From positions 1-64,000 of the forward strand of contig QFXG01000026.1 of assembly GCA_003402285.1 (NCBI GenBank): a DNA stretch of 64,000 bases, read 5' to 3'. Below are positions 17,914 to 27,823 of this stretch, in pieces; within the stretch, counting starts at the first letter, position 1; each line of letters begins with the position of its first letter. Origin of the DNA: Candidatus Nitrotoga sp. SPKER. GTDB lineage: Bacteria > Pseudomonadota > Gammaproteobacteria > Burkholderiales > Gallionellaceae. The position numbers and the translations under genes are program-made. The notes beneath the pieces were generated by a model that made no database searches, was not told the origin of the DNA, and saw nothing but the letters and a program-made list of their open reading frames with translations.

Positions 17914-18595
17914 TGTGCTGTGAACGTAATTCGTTGTCGAGTTTTTCAAGGCGTTGCGGCGTTCCCACATCCAGCCAGCGGCCCCGATAATGTTCGCCGC
18001 TCACCTTACCCAACGCAATTTGGGTACGTAACAGCGGCGCGAGCGGTGCAATAGTGCCACGTGGGATATTTGCGAATAATTCGGGCTGGTAAATTCCGAT
18101 ACCACTGAAGGTCAATGTGGCTGTGTTATTGGCAACTCTTCCACTGATTAAACCGAAATCCCCGTTGGGATGATATTCAGGATTGTTGACTAACACCAGA
18201 TGTGCCGTATCACCGCTTGCTCCAAGTGCAGCTGCGAATTCGGGCAGCTGAACAAAATCATAGTCGCAGTAGATATCGCTGTTGATAACGGCAAACGGCG
18301 CATCACCCAATAACGGCAACGCATTCGCAATGCCCCCTGCCGTTTCAAGAACGGGATTTTCTGCTGAATAGCGAATGCGTATGCCGAACTGATTGCCATC
18401 TCCCAACGCCGCTTCGATTTGACTACCAAGATAAGCATGATTTATTACCAGATCACAGATGCCCGCTTTTGCCATATTCTCGATATGCCACACGATGAGC
18501 GATTTGCCGCCGGCTTGCAATAAGGGCTTGGGAGTATGATCGGTAAGCGGACGCATGCGTTCACCACGTCCAGCGGCCAGCAGCATGGCTTTCAA
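17897..18595 (-). CDS. murU: N-acetylmuramate alpha-1-phosphate uridylyltransferase
   Basis: Nucleotidyltransferase that makes UDP-MurNAc from MurNAc-1-phosphate and UTP, bypassing de novo synthesis and conferring the fosfomycin-insensitive recycling route known from Pseudomonas. The 232-aa product has the NTP-transferase signature LLAAGRGERMRPLT at the N terminus, TPKPLLQAGGKSL, and a metal-binding NSDIYCD near residue 110. The start appears to be TTG at 18595, overlapping the amgK stop (TTGA), because it yields the conserved MKAMLLAAG terminus; ATG 18586 is the alternative. Pairing with amgK strongly supports MurU over other sugar-1-phosphate transferases. Confidence 0.9.
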   Translation of the reverse strand: MKAMLLAAGRGERMRPLTDHTPKPLLQAGGKSLIVWHIENMAKAGICDLVINHAYLGSQIEAALGDGNQFGIRIRYSAENPVLETAGGIANALPLLGDAPFAVINSDIYCDYDFVQLPEFAAALGASGDTAHLVLVNNPEYHPNGDFGLISGRVANNTATLTFSGIGIYQPELFANIPRGTIAPLAPLLRTQIALGKVSGEHYRGRWLDVGTPQRLEKLDNELRSQHNVTHV

Positions 18596-19584
18596 AAGGT
18601 GTACCCCACGACGGGTTGCTTTTTCTCCAGCAGGTCCAGTATATGCAGCAGCGGCTTTAAATCCATGTAACGTTCACAAGCACGACGCAAATAATTCATC
18701 ACCAGCGGTAAGTCTTTCAGATAACCGTCCTTGTTATCCCGGTGATACAGCCGCGCAAAGATACCCAGAACTTTCAAATGCCGCTGGACGCCCATCCATT
18801 CATAATCCCGGAAAAAATCCGAAAAATCACTGTGTACCGGCAGCCCGGACTTGCGCGCTTTTTCCCAGTAACGAATTAGCCAGTCCAGCACTTCCGCTTC
18901 TTCCCAACAAATATAAGCGTCTTTAAATAGCGAAGCTAAATCATATGTAATCGGCCCATAGACCGCATCCTGAAAATCTAGAATACCCGGATTAGGTGTG
19001 CTGACCATCAAGTTACGTGAATGGTAATCACGATGAACAAACACTTGCGGCTGTGCCAGGTTGTTTTGAAGAATGCGCTGAAATACAGTTTCTAATGCTG
19101 CATTCTGTTTCTCGTCCAGCCTAACCTGCAAATGTTTAGTGACATACCATTCCGGAAAGAGGTACATTTCGCGTAAAAGTAGCGCCTTGTCGTAGGATGG
19201 CAATGCAAATTCACGGCTGGCTAGCTGAATAGTGACCAACGCATCGGTAGCAGCGCCATATAGTTCGTGTGCATTGCTGGTATTAAGTGCTTGCAGGTAA
19301 GTGGTGTTGCCCAAATCGGTAAGCAGCAGAAAACCTTGTTCCAGATCCTGTGCCAACACCTGTGGCACGTGCACGCCTGCTGCACCAAACAGTTGGGCGA
19401 CATGGATAAATGGGCGACAATCTTCATGTTGAGGCGGTGCGTCCATCACTATTAGTGTTCGATCGATAAAAGTAACGCGAAAGTAGCGGCGGAAGCTGGC
19501 ATCAGCAGAAGCGGGCGAAATATCGAATAAACTATCGGGAAATTTGCTATGCAGCCATGTTTTAATCTGTTTTTGACGTTTCAT
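18592..19584 (-). CDS. amgK: N-acetylmuramate/N-acetylglucosamine anomeric kinase
   Basis: Phosphorylates MurNAc (and GlcNAc) at C1 in the cell-wall recycling bypass that feeds MurU. The 330-aa protein is an aminoglycoside-phosphotransferase-fold kinase: ASADASFRRYFRV at the N-terminal nucleotide loop, catalytic loop VFVHRDYHSRNLMV (about 184-197), and the metal-binding ILDFQDAVYGPITYDLASL. It is first in the amgK-murU-pepP-ubiH run and divergent from lptD, an arrangement also known in pseudomonads. Confidence 0.92.
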   Translation of the reverse strand: MKRQKQIKTWLHSKFPDSLFDISPASADASFRRYFRVTFIDRTLIVMDAPPQHEDCRPFIHVAQLFGAAGVHVPQVLAQDLEQGFLLLTDLGNTTYLQALNTSNAHELYGAATDALVTIQLASREFALPSYDKALLLREMYLFPEWYVTKHLQVRLDEKQNAALETVFQRILQNNLAQPQVFVHRDYHSRNLMVSTPNPGILDFQDAVYGPITYDLASLFKDAYICWEEAEVLDWLIRYWEKARKSGLPVHSDFSDFFRDYEWMGVQRHLKVLGIFARLYHRDNKDGYLKDLPLVMNYLRRACERYMDLKPLLHILDLLEKKQPVVGYTF

Positions 19585-19653
19585 TATTGATTTTGGATTG
19601 CCTAAATCGTGGATTTGTGCGATTTTAGCATCTTAATTTGTTGACCCTGCTCA

Positions 19654-21873
19654 ATGCATTTTCGCCTTAACCTCGTTGCGTTTTCCTTGCTCTATACTTT
19701 TATGCCTGTGGTTTATGCCGAAGGCCAAGTATTGCTGCTAAAACTCGATCGTACCTTTATGAATTTACCAAAAGGCAGCGAAGAGACGCCTGCTTTCATT
19801 TCGGCACAGCGCGTGGAAGGCCAGACTGAAAACCAGATCGTTGCGAGTGGCGAGGTCGAAGTGCGCAAGCGCGGGCAAGCTATCTTCGCCGATCGTGTGA
19901 TATACGAGCAAGTCAGTAAAGAGATGGTTGCCGATGGTGCGGTGCGCGTGGAGCAAAACGGCATCAAAATGCAAGGCCCGCATGTGAAGCTTAACCTGGA
20001 TACAAATATCGGCGATATGACAAAGCCAGCATTTCAGCTGGCCGCCAATAATTCACGCGGGAGCGCCGATATCCTGCATATGGAAGGCCGGCAAAAATAC
20101 TCTGTCCAGAATGTGGCCTATACCATCTGTCCCATCGGTAATGACGACTGGATGCTAAAAGCAAGTCAGCTGGAAATTGACAGCGCCCGCCAGGTGGGAG
20201 TGGCACGCAACGCACGCGTAGAATTTTTGGGTGTACCCATTTTGTATATGCCGTGGATGGATTTTTCGCTCAGCGACAAGCGTCAATCCGGTTTTCTTGG
20301 CCCGGTGTTCGGTAGTACAGCAAAGAGCGGTACCGAAGTGACGCTGCCCTATTACTGGAATATTGCACCCAACCGTGATGCAACCATTGCGCCGCGCGCT
20401 ATGCTCAAACGGGGATTGATGCTGAACAACGAATTACGTTACATGGACAAAAATTACGCTGGTGAGGCTCATTTGGACGTATTACCCAATGATGCTCTCA
20501 CTAACAGCACTCGTTTGCGGACATCACTTAAGCACGTACAAAATCTGGGTTATGGATTTAACGCATCGACAAACTTCAACTATGTATCAGATCATACCTA
20601 TTTCCGTGATCTATCAAACACAATAAGCAGTACGTCATTAACCAATCTGGTACGCGAAGGCGCGCTGTCCTATAGCGGTGGCTGGTGGAATGCAGCGGCG
20701 CGGTTACAAAGCTATCAAACCTTGCAGGATCCAGCTGCCCCCGTAGCAGAACCCTATCGCCGCTTGCCACAAATAACCTTGGGCGCGCTTCGTCCGGTGG
20801 CCGGGGCAAATATGGCGTTTACCGGAGAGTTTGTAAATTTCAGCCATCCCACTGCCGTTAATGGGCAGCGTCTGGTCATGTATCCCAGTGTGAGCTACCC
20901 ACTGATTACGACCCCCTCGTTTTATGTGATTCCGAAATTTGGCGTGCACTACACGCATTATTCGCTGGGTGCAAACAATTTAGGGGCGTTACCCGATACA
21001 AACCGTACCTTGCCGATTGTCAGTCTGGACAGTGGCGTGGTGCTGGAACGTGATTGGAATGTGAGCGGAAAAAATTACGTACAGACACTAGAGCCGCGCG
21101 CTTATTTCCTATACATCCCATACCGCAATCAAAACCTGCTGCCGAATTTCGACACAGCCCAAGCCGAGTTCAACTTTGCCCAGATGTTCACCGAAAATCG
21201 TTTTTTCGGTAGCGATCGCATTGGTGATGCCAAACAAGTAACGCTGTCGCTTACCTCGCGCCTGCTCGAGGGGAGTACCGGCGCGGAGCGGTTACGTGTT
21301 GCCATAGGTCAGCGTTACAGCTTTAGGACACCGCTGGTAAATCTGGTCAGTCCTGATGTAGTTACCAACAACAAATCAGACATTCTGCTGGCTATCTTGG
21401 GTCGGATTACACCGAAGTGGTCGCTGAACAGCGCCTTCCAGTATAACCCCAGCCAAGCGCGCGAAGAGAAATTAAACGTGGGGGCGCGTTACCAGCCGGA
21501 AAGCGGCAAGGTACTCAACTTGGGTTACCGCTTTACGCGTGACAGCTTAAGGCAGGTAGACATATCCACCCAGTGGCCATTGTCGAGGCGTTGGAGTGCG
21601 ATGGCACGCTGGAATTATTCTCTGCAGGATAACCGTATTTTAGAGCTGTTAACCGGGCTTGAGTATAATGAAAGCTGCTGGACAGCACGACTAGTGGTAC
21701 AACGTTTTGCCACTGCCACCAATGAACTTTCAACCGGTATATTTGCACAATTAGAATTAAATGGTCTGGTCAGAGTAGGCTCAGATCCATTGAATGCTTT
21801 GCGCCAGAGCATTGCCGGCTTTACAAAATTGAACCAACCCCCAATTGTAAGTTCAGAGCAGGGATTGCGTTAA
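19654..21873 (+). CDS. lptD: LPS-assembly protein LptD
   Basis: Outer-membrane beta-barrel that, with LptE, inserts lipopolysaccharide into the outer leaflet. The 739-aa precursor has a signal peptide (1-22, cut near VYAEG), an OstA-like jellyroll domain (about 45-170, with GEVEVRKRGQAIFADRVIYEQ-type repeats), then the barrel. Only two cysteines are evident, in YTICPIGNDDW (about 153) and NESCWTARL (about 675), enough for one interdomain disulfide where E. coli has four cysteines. It heads lptD-surA-pdxA-rsmA, the same order as in E. coli. Confidence 0.96.
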   Translation: MHFRLNLVAFSLLYTFMPVVYAEGQVLLLKLDRTFMNLPKGSEETPAFISAQRVEGQTENQIVASGEVEVRKRGQAIFADRVIYEQVSKEMVADGAVRVEQNGIKMQGPHVKLNLDTNIGDMTKPAFQLAANNSRGSADILHMEGRQKYSVQNVAYTICPIGNDDWMLKASQLEIDSARQVGVARNARVEFLGVPILYMPWMDFSLSDKRQSGFLGPVFGSTAKSGTEVTLPYYWNIAPNRDATIAPRAMLKRGLMLNNELRYMDKNYAGEAHLDVLPNDALTNSTRLRTSLKHVQNLGYGFNASTNFNYVSDHTYFRDLSNTISSTSLTNLVREGALSYSGGWWNAAARLQSYQTLQDPAAPVAEPYRRLPQITLGALRPVAGANMAFTGEFVNFSHPTAVNGQRLVMYPSVSYPLITTPSFYVIPKFGVHYTHYSLGANNLGALPDTNRTLPIVSLDSGVVLERDWNVSGKNYVQTLEPRAYFLYIPYRNQNLLPNFDTAQAEFNFAQMFTENRFFGSDRIGDAKQVTLSLTSRLLEGSTGAERLRVAIGQRYSFRTPLVNLVSPDVVTNNKSDILLAILGRITPKWSLNSAFQYNPSQAREEKLNVGARYQPESGKVLNLGYRFTRDSLRQVDISTQWPLSRRWSAMARWNYSLQDNRILELLTGLEYNESCWTARLVVQRFATATNELSTGIFAQLELNGLVRVGSDPLNALRQSIAGFTKLNQPPIVSSEQGLR

Positions 21874-21901
21874 CAAACTTCATTTAGGAAAAAAGATTAT
21901 T

Positions 21902-23389
21902 ATGCTGCATATCAAGTTGATGCTGGCAATCCTTCTGTCACTAGCCTGCACGGCAAACATCTCCGCCGCTGGTTTGCAGAAAGTCTCTGGTACAACAAAA
22001 AAAATCAAAACACAATCACAGACTAAACCTTCTGCAGCTCCTGCAACTGATGTGCTGGCTCCAGTCACAGCAAAAAAACTACCGTCACAGAATCAAACCC
22101 TACCGCCTGTCGTTGATTTGCAAACACCGGACACAACAAAACCAATTACGGTACCAACAGGACCTGTATTGATTGATCAGATTGTGGCTGTGGTAAACAA
22201 CGATGCGATTACCCGCTACGAGCTTGAAGACCGGCTTGGCATTGTAGAGCGCCAGTTAAAAAAACAGGGTACTGCGTTACCCGATATAGACATGTTGAAA
22301 AAACAGTTACTGGAACGCATGATCACGGAAATGTTACAAGTGCAGTTTGCCAAGGAAACGGGCATCCGCATTGACGATATTCAGCTCGACAAGACCATGC
22401 AGCGCATCGCCAAGGAAAATAAATTCCCCTCGTTGGCTGAATTTCGCGCCCAATTAGAAAAAGAAAATGTGGACTTCAAAAAATTTCGCGAGGAAATTCG
22501 AGGCGAAATTATTTATGCTCGTCTGCGTGAACGGGAAGTAGACAGTAAACTGGTAATCAGCGACGGTGAGGTCGATAATTACCTTAATAACCAGGCCAAG
22601 TTAGATAAGGGTGAGGAATTCCACTTAGCACACATTTTGATAGTGGTACCAGAACAGGCCAGTGCCGATAAAATCCAGTCTACCCGACAACGTGCCGATC
22701 AAGCCTTGGCACAATTGCGCGGTGGCGCGGAATTCGCGCAAGTGGCTGCGGGATTTTCTGATGCCAAAGATGCCCTGGAAGGCGGTAATCTGGGCTGGCG
22801 ATCCGCAGATCGTACGCCTGCCATTTTTTTAGGCGTATTGAAAAAGATGGCCCCCGGTGAAATCAGCCCGGTATTTCGTAGCCCTAACGGTTTTCACATT
22901 CTCAAACTACTTGAGAAACGCAACAAAGAAAATTCAGTCGTAATCACACAAACTGAAGCACGTCACATTTTGATCAAAACCAGCGAACTGGTGTCAGAGA
23001 ATGAAGCCAAGAGCCGTCTGTTAATTATCAAGCAGCGAATAGAAAAGGGCGCTGACTTTACCAAACAGGCCAAACTTTATTCCGAGGACGGCAGTGCCGC
23101 AAAAGGCGGCGATTTGGGCTGGATTTCACCCGGTGACACGGTGCCTGAATTTGAAGCCGCGATGAATCAATTGGAAATCGGACAGATGAGTGGCGCCGTG
23201 CAGTCTACCTTCGGCTGGCATCTGATCCAGGTGTTGGACCGCCGCAACACCGATGTCAGTGTAAAAGAGAAAAAGAAACAGGCGCAAATGGCGATACGTG
23301 CCGAAAAATCTGACGCTGCATATCAGGACTGGCTGCGCCAATTACGCGATGGAGCAACCATCGAGTATCGACTCGAACAAACACTCTAA
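21902..23389 (+). CDS. surA: periplasmic peptidyl-prolyl isomerase/chaperone SurA
   Basis: Chaperone for outer-membrane proteins, including LptD. The 495-aa precursor has a signal peptide (about 1-22), then a Lys/Thr/Pro-rich linker of about 60 residues that is longer than in E. coli (428 aa in total). The SurA N domain follows ([20 protein letters not shown], about 90-210). Two parvulin domains come next, at about 235-335 ([12 protein letters not shown] ... [13 protein letters not shown]) and 350-450 ([10 protein letters not shown] ... [17 protein letters not shown]). A C-terminal helix ends the protein. The last base of its stop is the first base of the pdxA start (TAATG). Confidence 0.96.
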   Translation: MLHIKLMLAILLSLACTANISAAGLQKVSGTTKKIKTQSQTKPSAAPATDVLAPVTAKKLPSQNQTLPPVVDLQTPDTTKPITVPTGPVLIDQIVAVVNNDAITRYELEDRLGIVERQLKKQGTALPDIDMLKKQLLERMITEMLQVQFAKETGIRIDDIQLDKTMQRIAKENKFPSLAEFRAQLEKENVDFKKFREEIRGEIIYARLREREVDSKLVISDGEVDNYLNNQAKLDKGEEFHLAHILIVVPEQASADKIQSTRQRADQALAQLRGGAEFAQVAAGFSDAKDALEGGNLGWRSADRTPAIFLGVLKKMAPGEISPVFRSPNGFHILKLLEKRNKENSVVITQTEARHILIKTSELVSENEAKSRLLIIKQRIEKGADFTKQAKLYSEDGSAAKGGDLGWISPGDTVPEFEAAMNQLEIGQMSGAVQSTFGWHLIQVLDRRNTDVSVKEKKKQAQMAIRAEKSDAAYQDWLRQLRDGATIEYRLEQTL

Positions 23390-24390
23390 TGACGCAAGCC
23401 GCTTTGTTAGCTGTTACCGCCGGCGAGCCAGCAGGCATTGGCCCCGACCTTTGTTTGCAATTGGCCCAGCATGAGCAAGCGCTGGTAGTTCTGGCCGACA
23501 AGAACTTGCTGCAACAGCGCGCAGCGCTACTTGGCGTCAATATTCACTGGCATGACTATGATCCGGAGAAAATATCACCTCTGCCATGCGGGCATTTACG
23601 TGTGCTGCATATGCCAACGGCACAACCCGTTCAAGCTGGTCAGCTCAATTCAGCCAACAGCCCTTATGTTCTCGATCTGTTAATCCGCGCGATGCAAGGC
23701 TGCCAGTCAGAAGAATTCGCTGGCATGGTCACGCTGCCTGTACACAAAGGCATTATTAATGATGCTGGCATTCCTTTCACTGGACACACTGAATTTCTAG
23801 CGGAAAAGTTGCATACCGAACAAGTGGTCATGATGCTTGTGGGTGGCGGCCTGCGTGTGGCACTAGCCACTACTCACCTGCCTTTGCGGCAGGTAGCTGA
23901 CGCAATTACCCCTGCATTATTAGAAAATGTTCTGCACATCATTCAACGGGATCTTACCCGGCGTTTTGGCATTGCCCAGCCTCGCATTCTGGTCGCCGGA
24001 CTCAATCCTCATGCAGGTGAGGGCGGCTATCTGGGACGCGAAGAAATCGACATCATGATTCCAGTGCTAAATCGGTTGTGCGCGCAAGGCATGAATGTCA
24101 GCGCACCCCTACCCGCCGACACGCTTTTTACCCCGCAGCGGCTTGCTCAATGTGACTGCGTGCTGGCCATGTACCACGACCAAGGACTGCCGGTATTGAA
24201 ATACGCCAGCTTCGGGCGAGGGGTGAATGTAACGCTGGGCCTGCCTATCATTCGTACTTCCGTGGATCACGGTACCGCGCTGGAATTGGCCGGTAGTGGG
24301 CGCGCCGAGGCAGGCAGTATGTTTGAAGCGATTCAAATGGCAGCAGATATGGCGCAACACGAAAGACTGCATGATCCAGCCCTCCCTTGA
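23389..24390 (+). CDS. pdxA: 4-hydroxythreonine-4-phosphate dehydrogenase
   Basis: NAD-dependent oxidation and decarboxylation step of the DXP-dependent pyridoxal 5'-phosphate pathway. The 333-aa protein contains [19 protein letters not shown] at the N terminus, metal-binding histidines in [11 protein letters not shown] and [13 protein letters not shown], and the substrate and metal site [12 protein letters not shown]. Its start overlaps the surA stop by one base. Confidence 0.96.
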   Translation: MTQAALLAVTAGEPAGIGPDLCLQLAQHEQALVVLADKNLLQQRAALLGVNIHWHDYDPEKISPLPCGHLRVLHMPTAQPVQAGQLNSANSPYVLDLLIRAMQGCQSEEFAGMVTLPVHKGIINDAGIPFTGHTEFLAEKLHTEQVVMMLVGGGLRVALATTHLPLRQVADAITPALLENVLHIIQRDLTRRFGIAQPRILVAGLNPHAGEGGYLGREEIDIMIPVLNRLCAQGMNVSAPLPADTLFTPQRLAQCDCVLAMYHDQGLPVLKYASFGRGVNVTLGLPIIRTSVDHGTALELAGSGRAEAGSMFEAIQMAADMAQHERLHDPALP

Positions 24391-24443
24391 TTGAGAGATC
24401 GTTATTCTCGCGAAAGCAGAAATAAAAAATCCCCGGTACTTCC

Positions 24444-25205
24444 ATGCATACAGCACGTAAAAGATTCGGCCAAAATTTCCTGGTGGATGAACAAATCATC
24501 GCCGACATCGTCCGCGCGATCCGCCCGGAAGCGGCGGATATCATGGTGGAAATCGGCCCTGGCCTGGGTGCGCTGACTCGTCCATTGCTACAACGGCTTA
24601 ATCAGCTGCATGTAGTGGAGATCGATCGCGACATTATCACTCACCTGAAAAAAGACTACCCACAGGACAAGCTGATCATCCATGCGGGCGATGCACTTAA
24701 ATTTGACCTGGCGCAATTGCCCGCACCCTTGCGCATTGTCGGCAATCTGCCCTATAACATTTCTTCGCCGCTGTTGTTCCACTTCTCAGACTACTGTGAG
24801 CGCATACACGACATGCACTTTATGTTGCAGAACGAAGTCGTGGAGCGCATGGTGGCTGAACCATCCACCCCAGCCTATGGCCGCTTGTCGGTGATGCTGC
24901 AATACCGTTTCTACATGGAAAAATTGCTCGACGTTCCGCCGGAATCTTTCCGCCCCTCACCCAAAGTGGATTCCGCCATTGTGCGCATGATCCCGCTGCC
25001 AGCAAGCGAAGTGCTGGTGCAAAACGAAAAACTATTTGCACAAATTGTCGCGGCAGCGTTTGGACAACGGCGCAAGACCCTGCGTAACACGCTCAAGGCC
25101 TATTTGACGGAAGATGATTTTGTTCGGCTGGGAATAGATGCGCAACTGCGCGCAGAAAACTTGGGAGTAGCGGAGTTCGCGCGCATCACCAATGAATGCA
25201 GTTGA
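24444..25205 (+). CDS. rsmA: 16S rRNA dimethyladenosine transferase (KsgA)
   Basis: Dimethylates A1518 and A1519 of 16S rRNA late in 30S assembly. The 253-aa enzyme has [12 protein letters not shown] at the N terminus, SAM motif [12 protein letters not shown] (about 34-44), the base-flipping catalytic motif [10 protein letters not shown] (about 98-107), and the [10 protein letters not shown] segment in the C-terminal rRNA-binding domain. It ends the lptD-surA-pdxA-rsmA run with a 53-bp gap after pdxA. A large palindrome follows 55 nt after its stop. Confidence 0.96.
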   Translation: MHTARKRFGQNFLVDEQIIADIVRAIRPEAADIMVEIGPGLGALTRPLLQRLNQLHVVEIDRDIITHLKKDYPQDKLIIHAGDALKFDLAQLPAPLRIVGNLPYNISSPLLFHFSDYCERIHDMHFMLQNEVVERMVAEPSTPAYGRLSVMLQYRFYMEKLLDVPPESFRPSPKVDSAIVRMIPLPASEVLVQNEKLFAQIVAAAFGQRRKTLRNTLKAYLTEDDFVRLGIDAQLRAENLGVAEFARITNECS

Positions 25206-25260
25206 AGAAACCAGCGTCTTATTGGAATCATGAAAATCAATATTCACCTGGTAAGATTCC

Positions 25261-25319
25261 CGCACCAATAAACAAATGGCTTTCAGTTAAAAACTGAAAG
25301 CCATTTGTTTATTGGTGCG
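25261..25319. repeat. perfect 28-bp inverted repeat with 3-nt loop
   Basis: Bases 25261-25288 (beginning CGCACCAATAAACAAATGG) are exactly repeated in reverse complement at 25292-25319, separated only by AAA. RNA from either strand would fold into a 28-bp hairpin. It lies between rsmA and a convergent minus-strand gene, so it could terminate both, but no T-run follows on either strand, which makes a standard intrinsic terminator unlikely. Such a perfect arm match suggests recent origin or selection for the structure. Confidence 0.9.
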
Positions 25320-25379
25320 CCCGAAGAGATAAAACTGGGCAATGGAAAGCATCTATTTTTCTGCACTGAGTGATGCCTC

Positions 25380-26267
25380 CTAGCTGAGATCAGTGTGAGA
25401 GACTTCGATAATCTTATAACTCTTTAAAAGCCCAGTTCTAGTTGTATTCCGATAGACACGGCAATACACCGTGATCCACTCACTGGTGTAATCTTTTAGC
25501 GCATTTGCGGCCAAGCTTGCGGTTACCAATGATACTAAGTAATTAGAGCGGCATGAATCTGACAGTTCAAAGGTAATTGGTCGCCCTTCTTGCGTCACAT
25601 ATATTCGCCCCTTGAAAGTATTACTGTTGTAACTAGATATACGACCATTAATTACCGTTGTTTCAACGTCAGTAATAGATTCGTGAATATATTCATACGT
25701 ATCTAAGGTAAACGGAATGCCTATAGGGATTCTTTGTGATTGGATGTCAGCAATTATGTTTGCGCTTGATGCAGTTTGTGTTTTAAAAATTGGACGGTGA
25801 ATTTCTGTTATTGCAGTAGAGCATTTCTCTATGAGGGCATCCACTTTATGTGGCTCTAGGTTGATTTGTTCACCTTTTAGCTTCTTATGATCTTCGATCA
25901 GTTGGCCAATCGACTTATCGTAGTCAACATGAACTCCAAGGTTCGCTTTTAATACATAGTCATATAAAGAATAAACAATATGACCAACTGGGGTATCCTG
26001 TGGAGCAGTTCCTAATGTGTATAAACCACTTGCAAGTACGGCAGCTACTATCTGCCAACTTCCATCCTCTGCAGGTGAAGCAAGAATTTGAGCGCCTTTC
26101 AAGGCGGGTGCTTGGGTAATTATTTCTCCATTTATAACGAGATGTGTTGTTAGGGCGATAGAGCGTTGAAATCCAATTAGGGCTTGAGATACGTCATATA
26201 GATCAATTTGGTGATTATCTGCATCTTTTCCTTCGTAGGACAAAATAAATTTGACTGTATTAATCAT
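25380..26267 (-). CDS. hypothetical protein, unrecognised 295-aa family
   Basis: I do not recognise this protein. It is 295 aa, has no signal peptide and no long hydrophobic helix apart from IVAAVLASGLYTLG (about residues 73-86), which could be buried or membrane-associated. It starts MINTVKFILSYEGKDADNHQIDLYD-like (first 20: MINTVKFILSYEGKDADNHQ) and has a beta-rich second half (ETTVINGRISSYNSNTFKGR). No catalytic motif is evident. Codon use is more AT-rich than that of the surrounding genes, and it sits between the perfect palindrome and the sulfite dehydrogenase genes. This suggests an accessory, transferred gene. Protein length and clean boundaries support it being real. Confidence 0.7.
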   Translation of the reverse strand: MINTVKFILSYEGKDADNHQIDLYDVSQALIGFQRSIALTTHLVINGEIITQAPALKGAQILASPAEDGSWQIVAAVLASGLYTLGTAPQDTPVGHIVYSLYDYVLKANLGVHVDYDKSIGQLIEDHKKLKGEQINLEPHKVDALIEKCSTAITEIHRPIFKTQTASSANIIADIQSQRIPIGIPFTLDTYEYIHESITDVETTVINGRISSYNSNTFKGRIYVTQEGRPITFELSDSCRSNYLVSLVTASLAANALKDYTSEWITVYCRVYRNTTRTGLLKSYKIIEVSHTDLS

Positions 26268-26553
26268 TTATTCACCTTACAAAGATAACCTATCATTTAT
26301 TAGGAATACATTAATCCGTGATTTAACTTCCCCCGTTCAAGTAACACGGGGGGCTATAAATACATCAACCCCGTAATCTAGCAGCAAAACCCCCTCGCTA
26401 CTAGAATATATATTAAGGCCAAATAAAATAGCAGCGCTCCTGATCGGATTATCCATTACAAATCACATAAAGCCGAAATCGAAATTTTCGCTATACTCGA
26501 CATTGGCAGTATGTGCGTTGACCGATTGAATAACCATAACGGAGATCAGCCTG
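26268..26553. other. intergenic region with GC hairpin before sorA
   Basis: A divergent promoter region of 286 bp, AT-rich. It contains a hairpin CCCCCG (26330-26335) / CGGGGG (26347-26352) with an 11-nt loop. A TATACT box at about 26492-26497 could serve as a -10 for sorA, but I see no good -35. No gene is visible. Confidence 0.4.
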
Positions 26554-27813
26554 ATGAAGCCTACTTTGGAGTTGACAGCGGATGCATTACAGCGACGCGC
26601 CTTTCTCAAATTTCTCAGGCAAGCGAGCGCCTTGGGCGCTGCAACCGCATTCGGCAGCAAAGCATTGACGGCACTTGCCGGAGAATCCGGTCATGTCACA
26701 CTGCCGTTCGAAAATGGTGAGCGTGATCTCGTTGCCTATCCGCAAAAGCGTCCGCTAATTTTGCACACCGCCCGCCCACCCCAGCTGGAAACCCCATTCA
26801 GCGTATTCAATGAGGGGGTGATTACGCCCAACGACGCGTTCTTCGTACGCTATCACTGGAGCGGTATCCCCACCTCGATTGATCCGTTGACCTATCGGTT
26901 GCGCATCGGCGGTAACGTCAACTCACCGCTCGATTTGTCGCTCGCCGACCTCAAGCAAATGGCGGATACGGTCGATCTGGTTGCTGTTAACCAGTGTTCC
27001 GGTAACAGCCGGGGCCATTTTATGCCGCGCGTCAACGGCGGCCAGCTTTCGAACGGTGCCATGGGTAACGCGCGCTGGACCGGCATTCCACTGCGCAAGG
27101 TGTTGGAAAAATCGGGCGTAAAAGCAGGCTCGGTGCAGGTCGCATTCAATGGCCTCGACACGCCGCCGGTAGGTAATGCGCCCGATCTTATCAAGGCGCT
27201 TAATATCGATCACGCGCTTGACGGTGAAGTGATGCTGGCGTGGCAAATGAATGGCGCAGACCTTCCTTTACTGAATGGCTATCCAGTGCGACTGGTCGTC
27301 CCCGGCTACTACGGCACTTATTGGGTGAAACACGTGTCCGATATTACGGTAACCGGCAAGGTATTCGATGGATTCTGGATGAGCAAGGCCTATCGCATTC
27401 CAGACAATCCGTGCGCCTGCATCGAGCCGGAAAAAGAGTCTGCCAAGACCACGCCGATCAACCGCATGAACGTACGTTCGTTCATAACCAGCCTGACCAA
27501 TGGCATGCAAATCAAGAGCGGACGCCAAGTCATCGTGCGCGGGATCGCCTTTGATGGCGGGTACGGCGTAACCGAGGTTGCATTTTCGCCCGACGGCGGC
27601 CAGAACTGGCAGACCGCTCAACTGGGCAAGGATCTGGGCCGGTACTCCTTTCGCGAATGGAGCGTGGCGTTTACGGCAAAACGCAAAGGGAACCATGAAT
27701 TGCTGGTGCGTGCGATCAACCGGATCGGCCAGGGGCAACCTCTCAGCCCATTGGTAAACCCTGGCGGCTATATGCGCAATGTGGTCGAGTCAACCCACGT
27801 TGTTGCTGTTTAA
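26554..27813 (+). CDS. sorA: molybdopterin sulfite dehydrogenase catalytic subunit (SorA-like)
   Basis: Periplasmic sulfite:cytochrome c oxidoreductase of the sulfite oxidase family, oxidising sulfite to sulfate. The 419-aa precursor has a twin-arginine signal (RRAFLKFLRQASALGAA, Arg 14-15), so it is exported folded with its cofactor. The Mo-coordinating cysteine is C148 in AVNQCSGNSRG. Active-site Arg/His lie in FFVRYHW (99-101). The C-terminal Mo-co dimerisation domain covers about 300-410 (GIAFDGGYGVTEVAFSPDGG). The next gene, 10 nt downstream, encodes its cytochrome c. SoxC is a related alternative; the absence of other sox genes and the closer motif fit favour SorA. Confidence 0.88.
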   Translation: MKPTLELTADALQRRAFLKFLRQASALGAATAFGSKALTALAGESGHVTLPFENGERDLVAYPQKRPLILHTARPPQLETPFSVFNEGVITPNDAFFVRYHWSGIPTSIDPLTYRLRIGGNVNSPLDLSLADLKQMADTVDLVAVNQCSGNSRGHFMPRVNGGQLSNGAMGNARWTGIPLRKVLEKSGVKAGSVQVAFNGLDTPPVGNAPDLIKALNIDHALDGEVMLAWQMNGADLPLLNGYPVRLVVPGYYGTYWVKHVSDITVTGKVFDGFWMSKAYRIPDNPCACIEPEKESAKTTPINRMNVRSFITSLTNGMQIKSGRQVIVRGIAFDGGYGVTEVAFSPDGGQNWQTAQLGKDLGRYSFREWSVAFTAKRKGNHELLVRAINRIGQGQPLSPLVNPGGYMRNVVESTHVVAV

Positions 27814-27823
27814 GGAGAAACGC

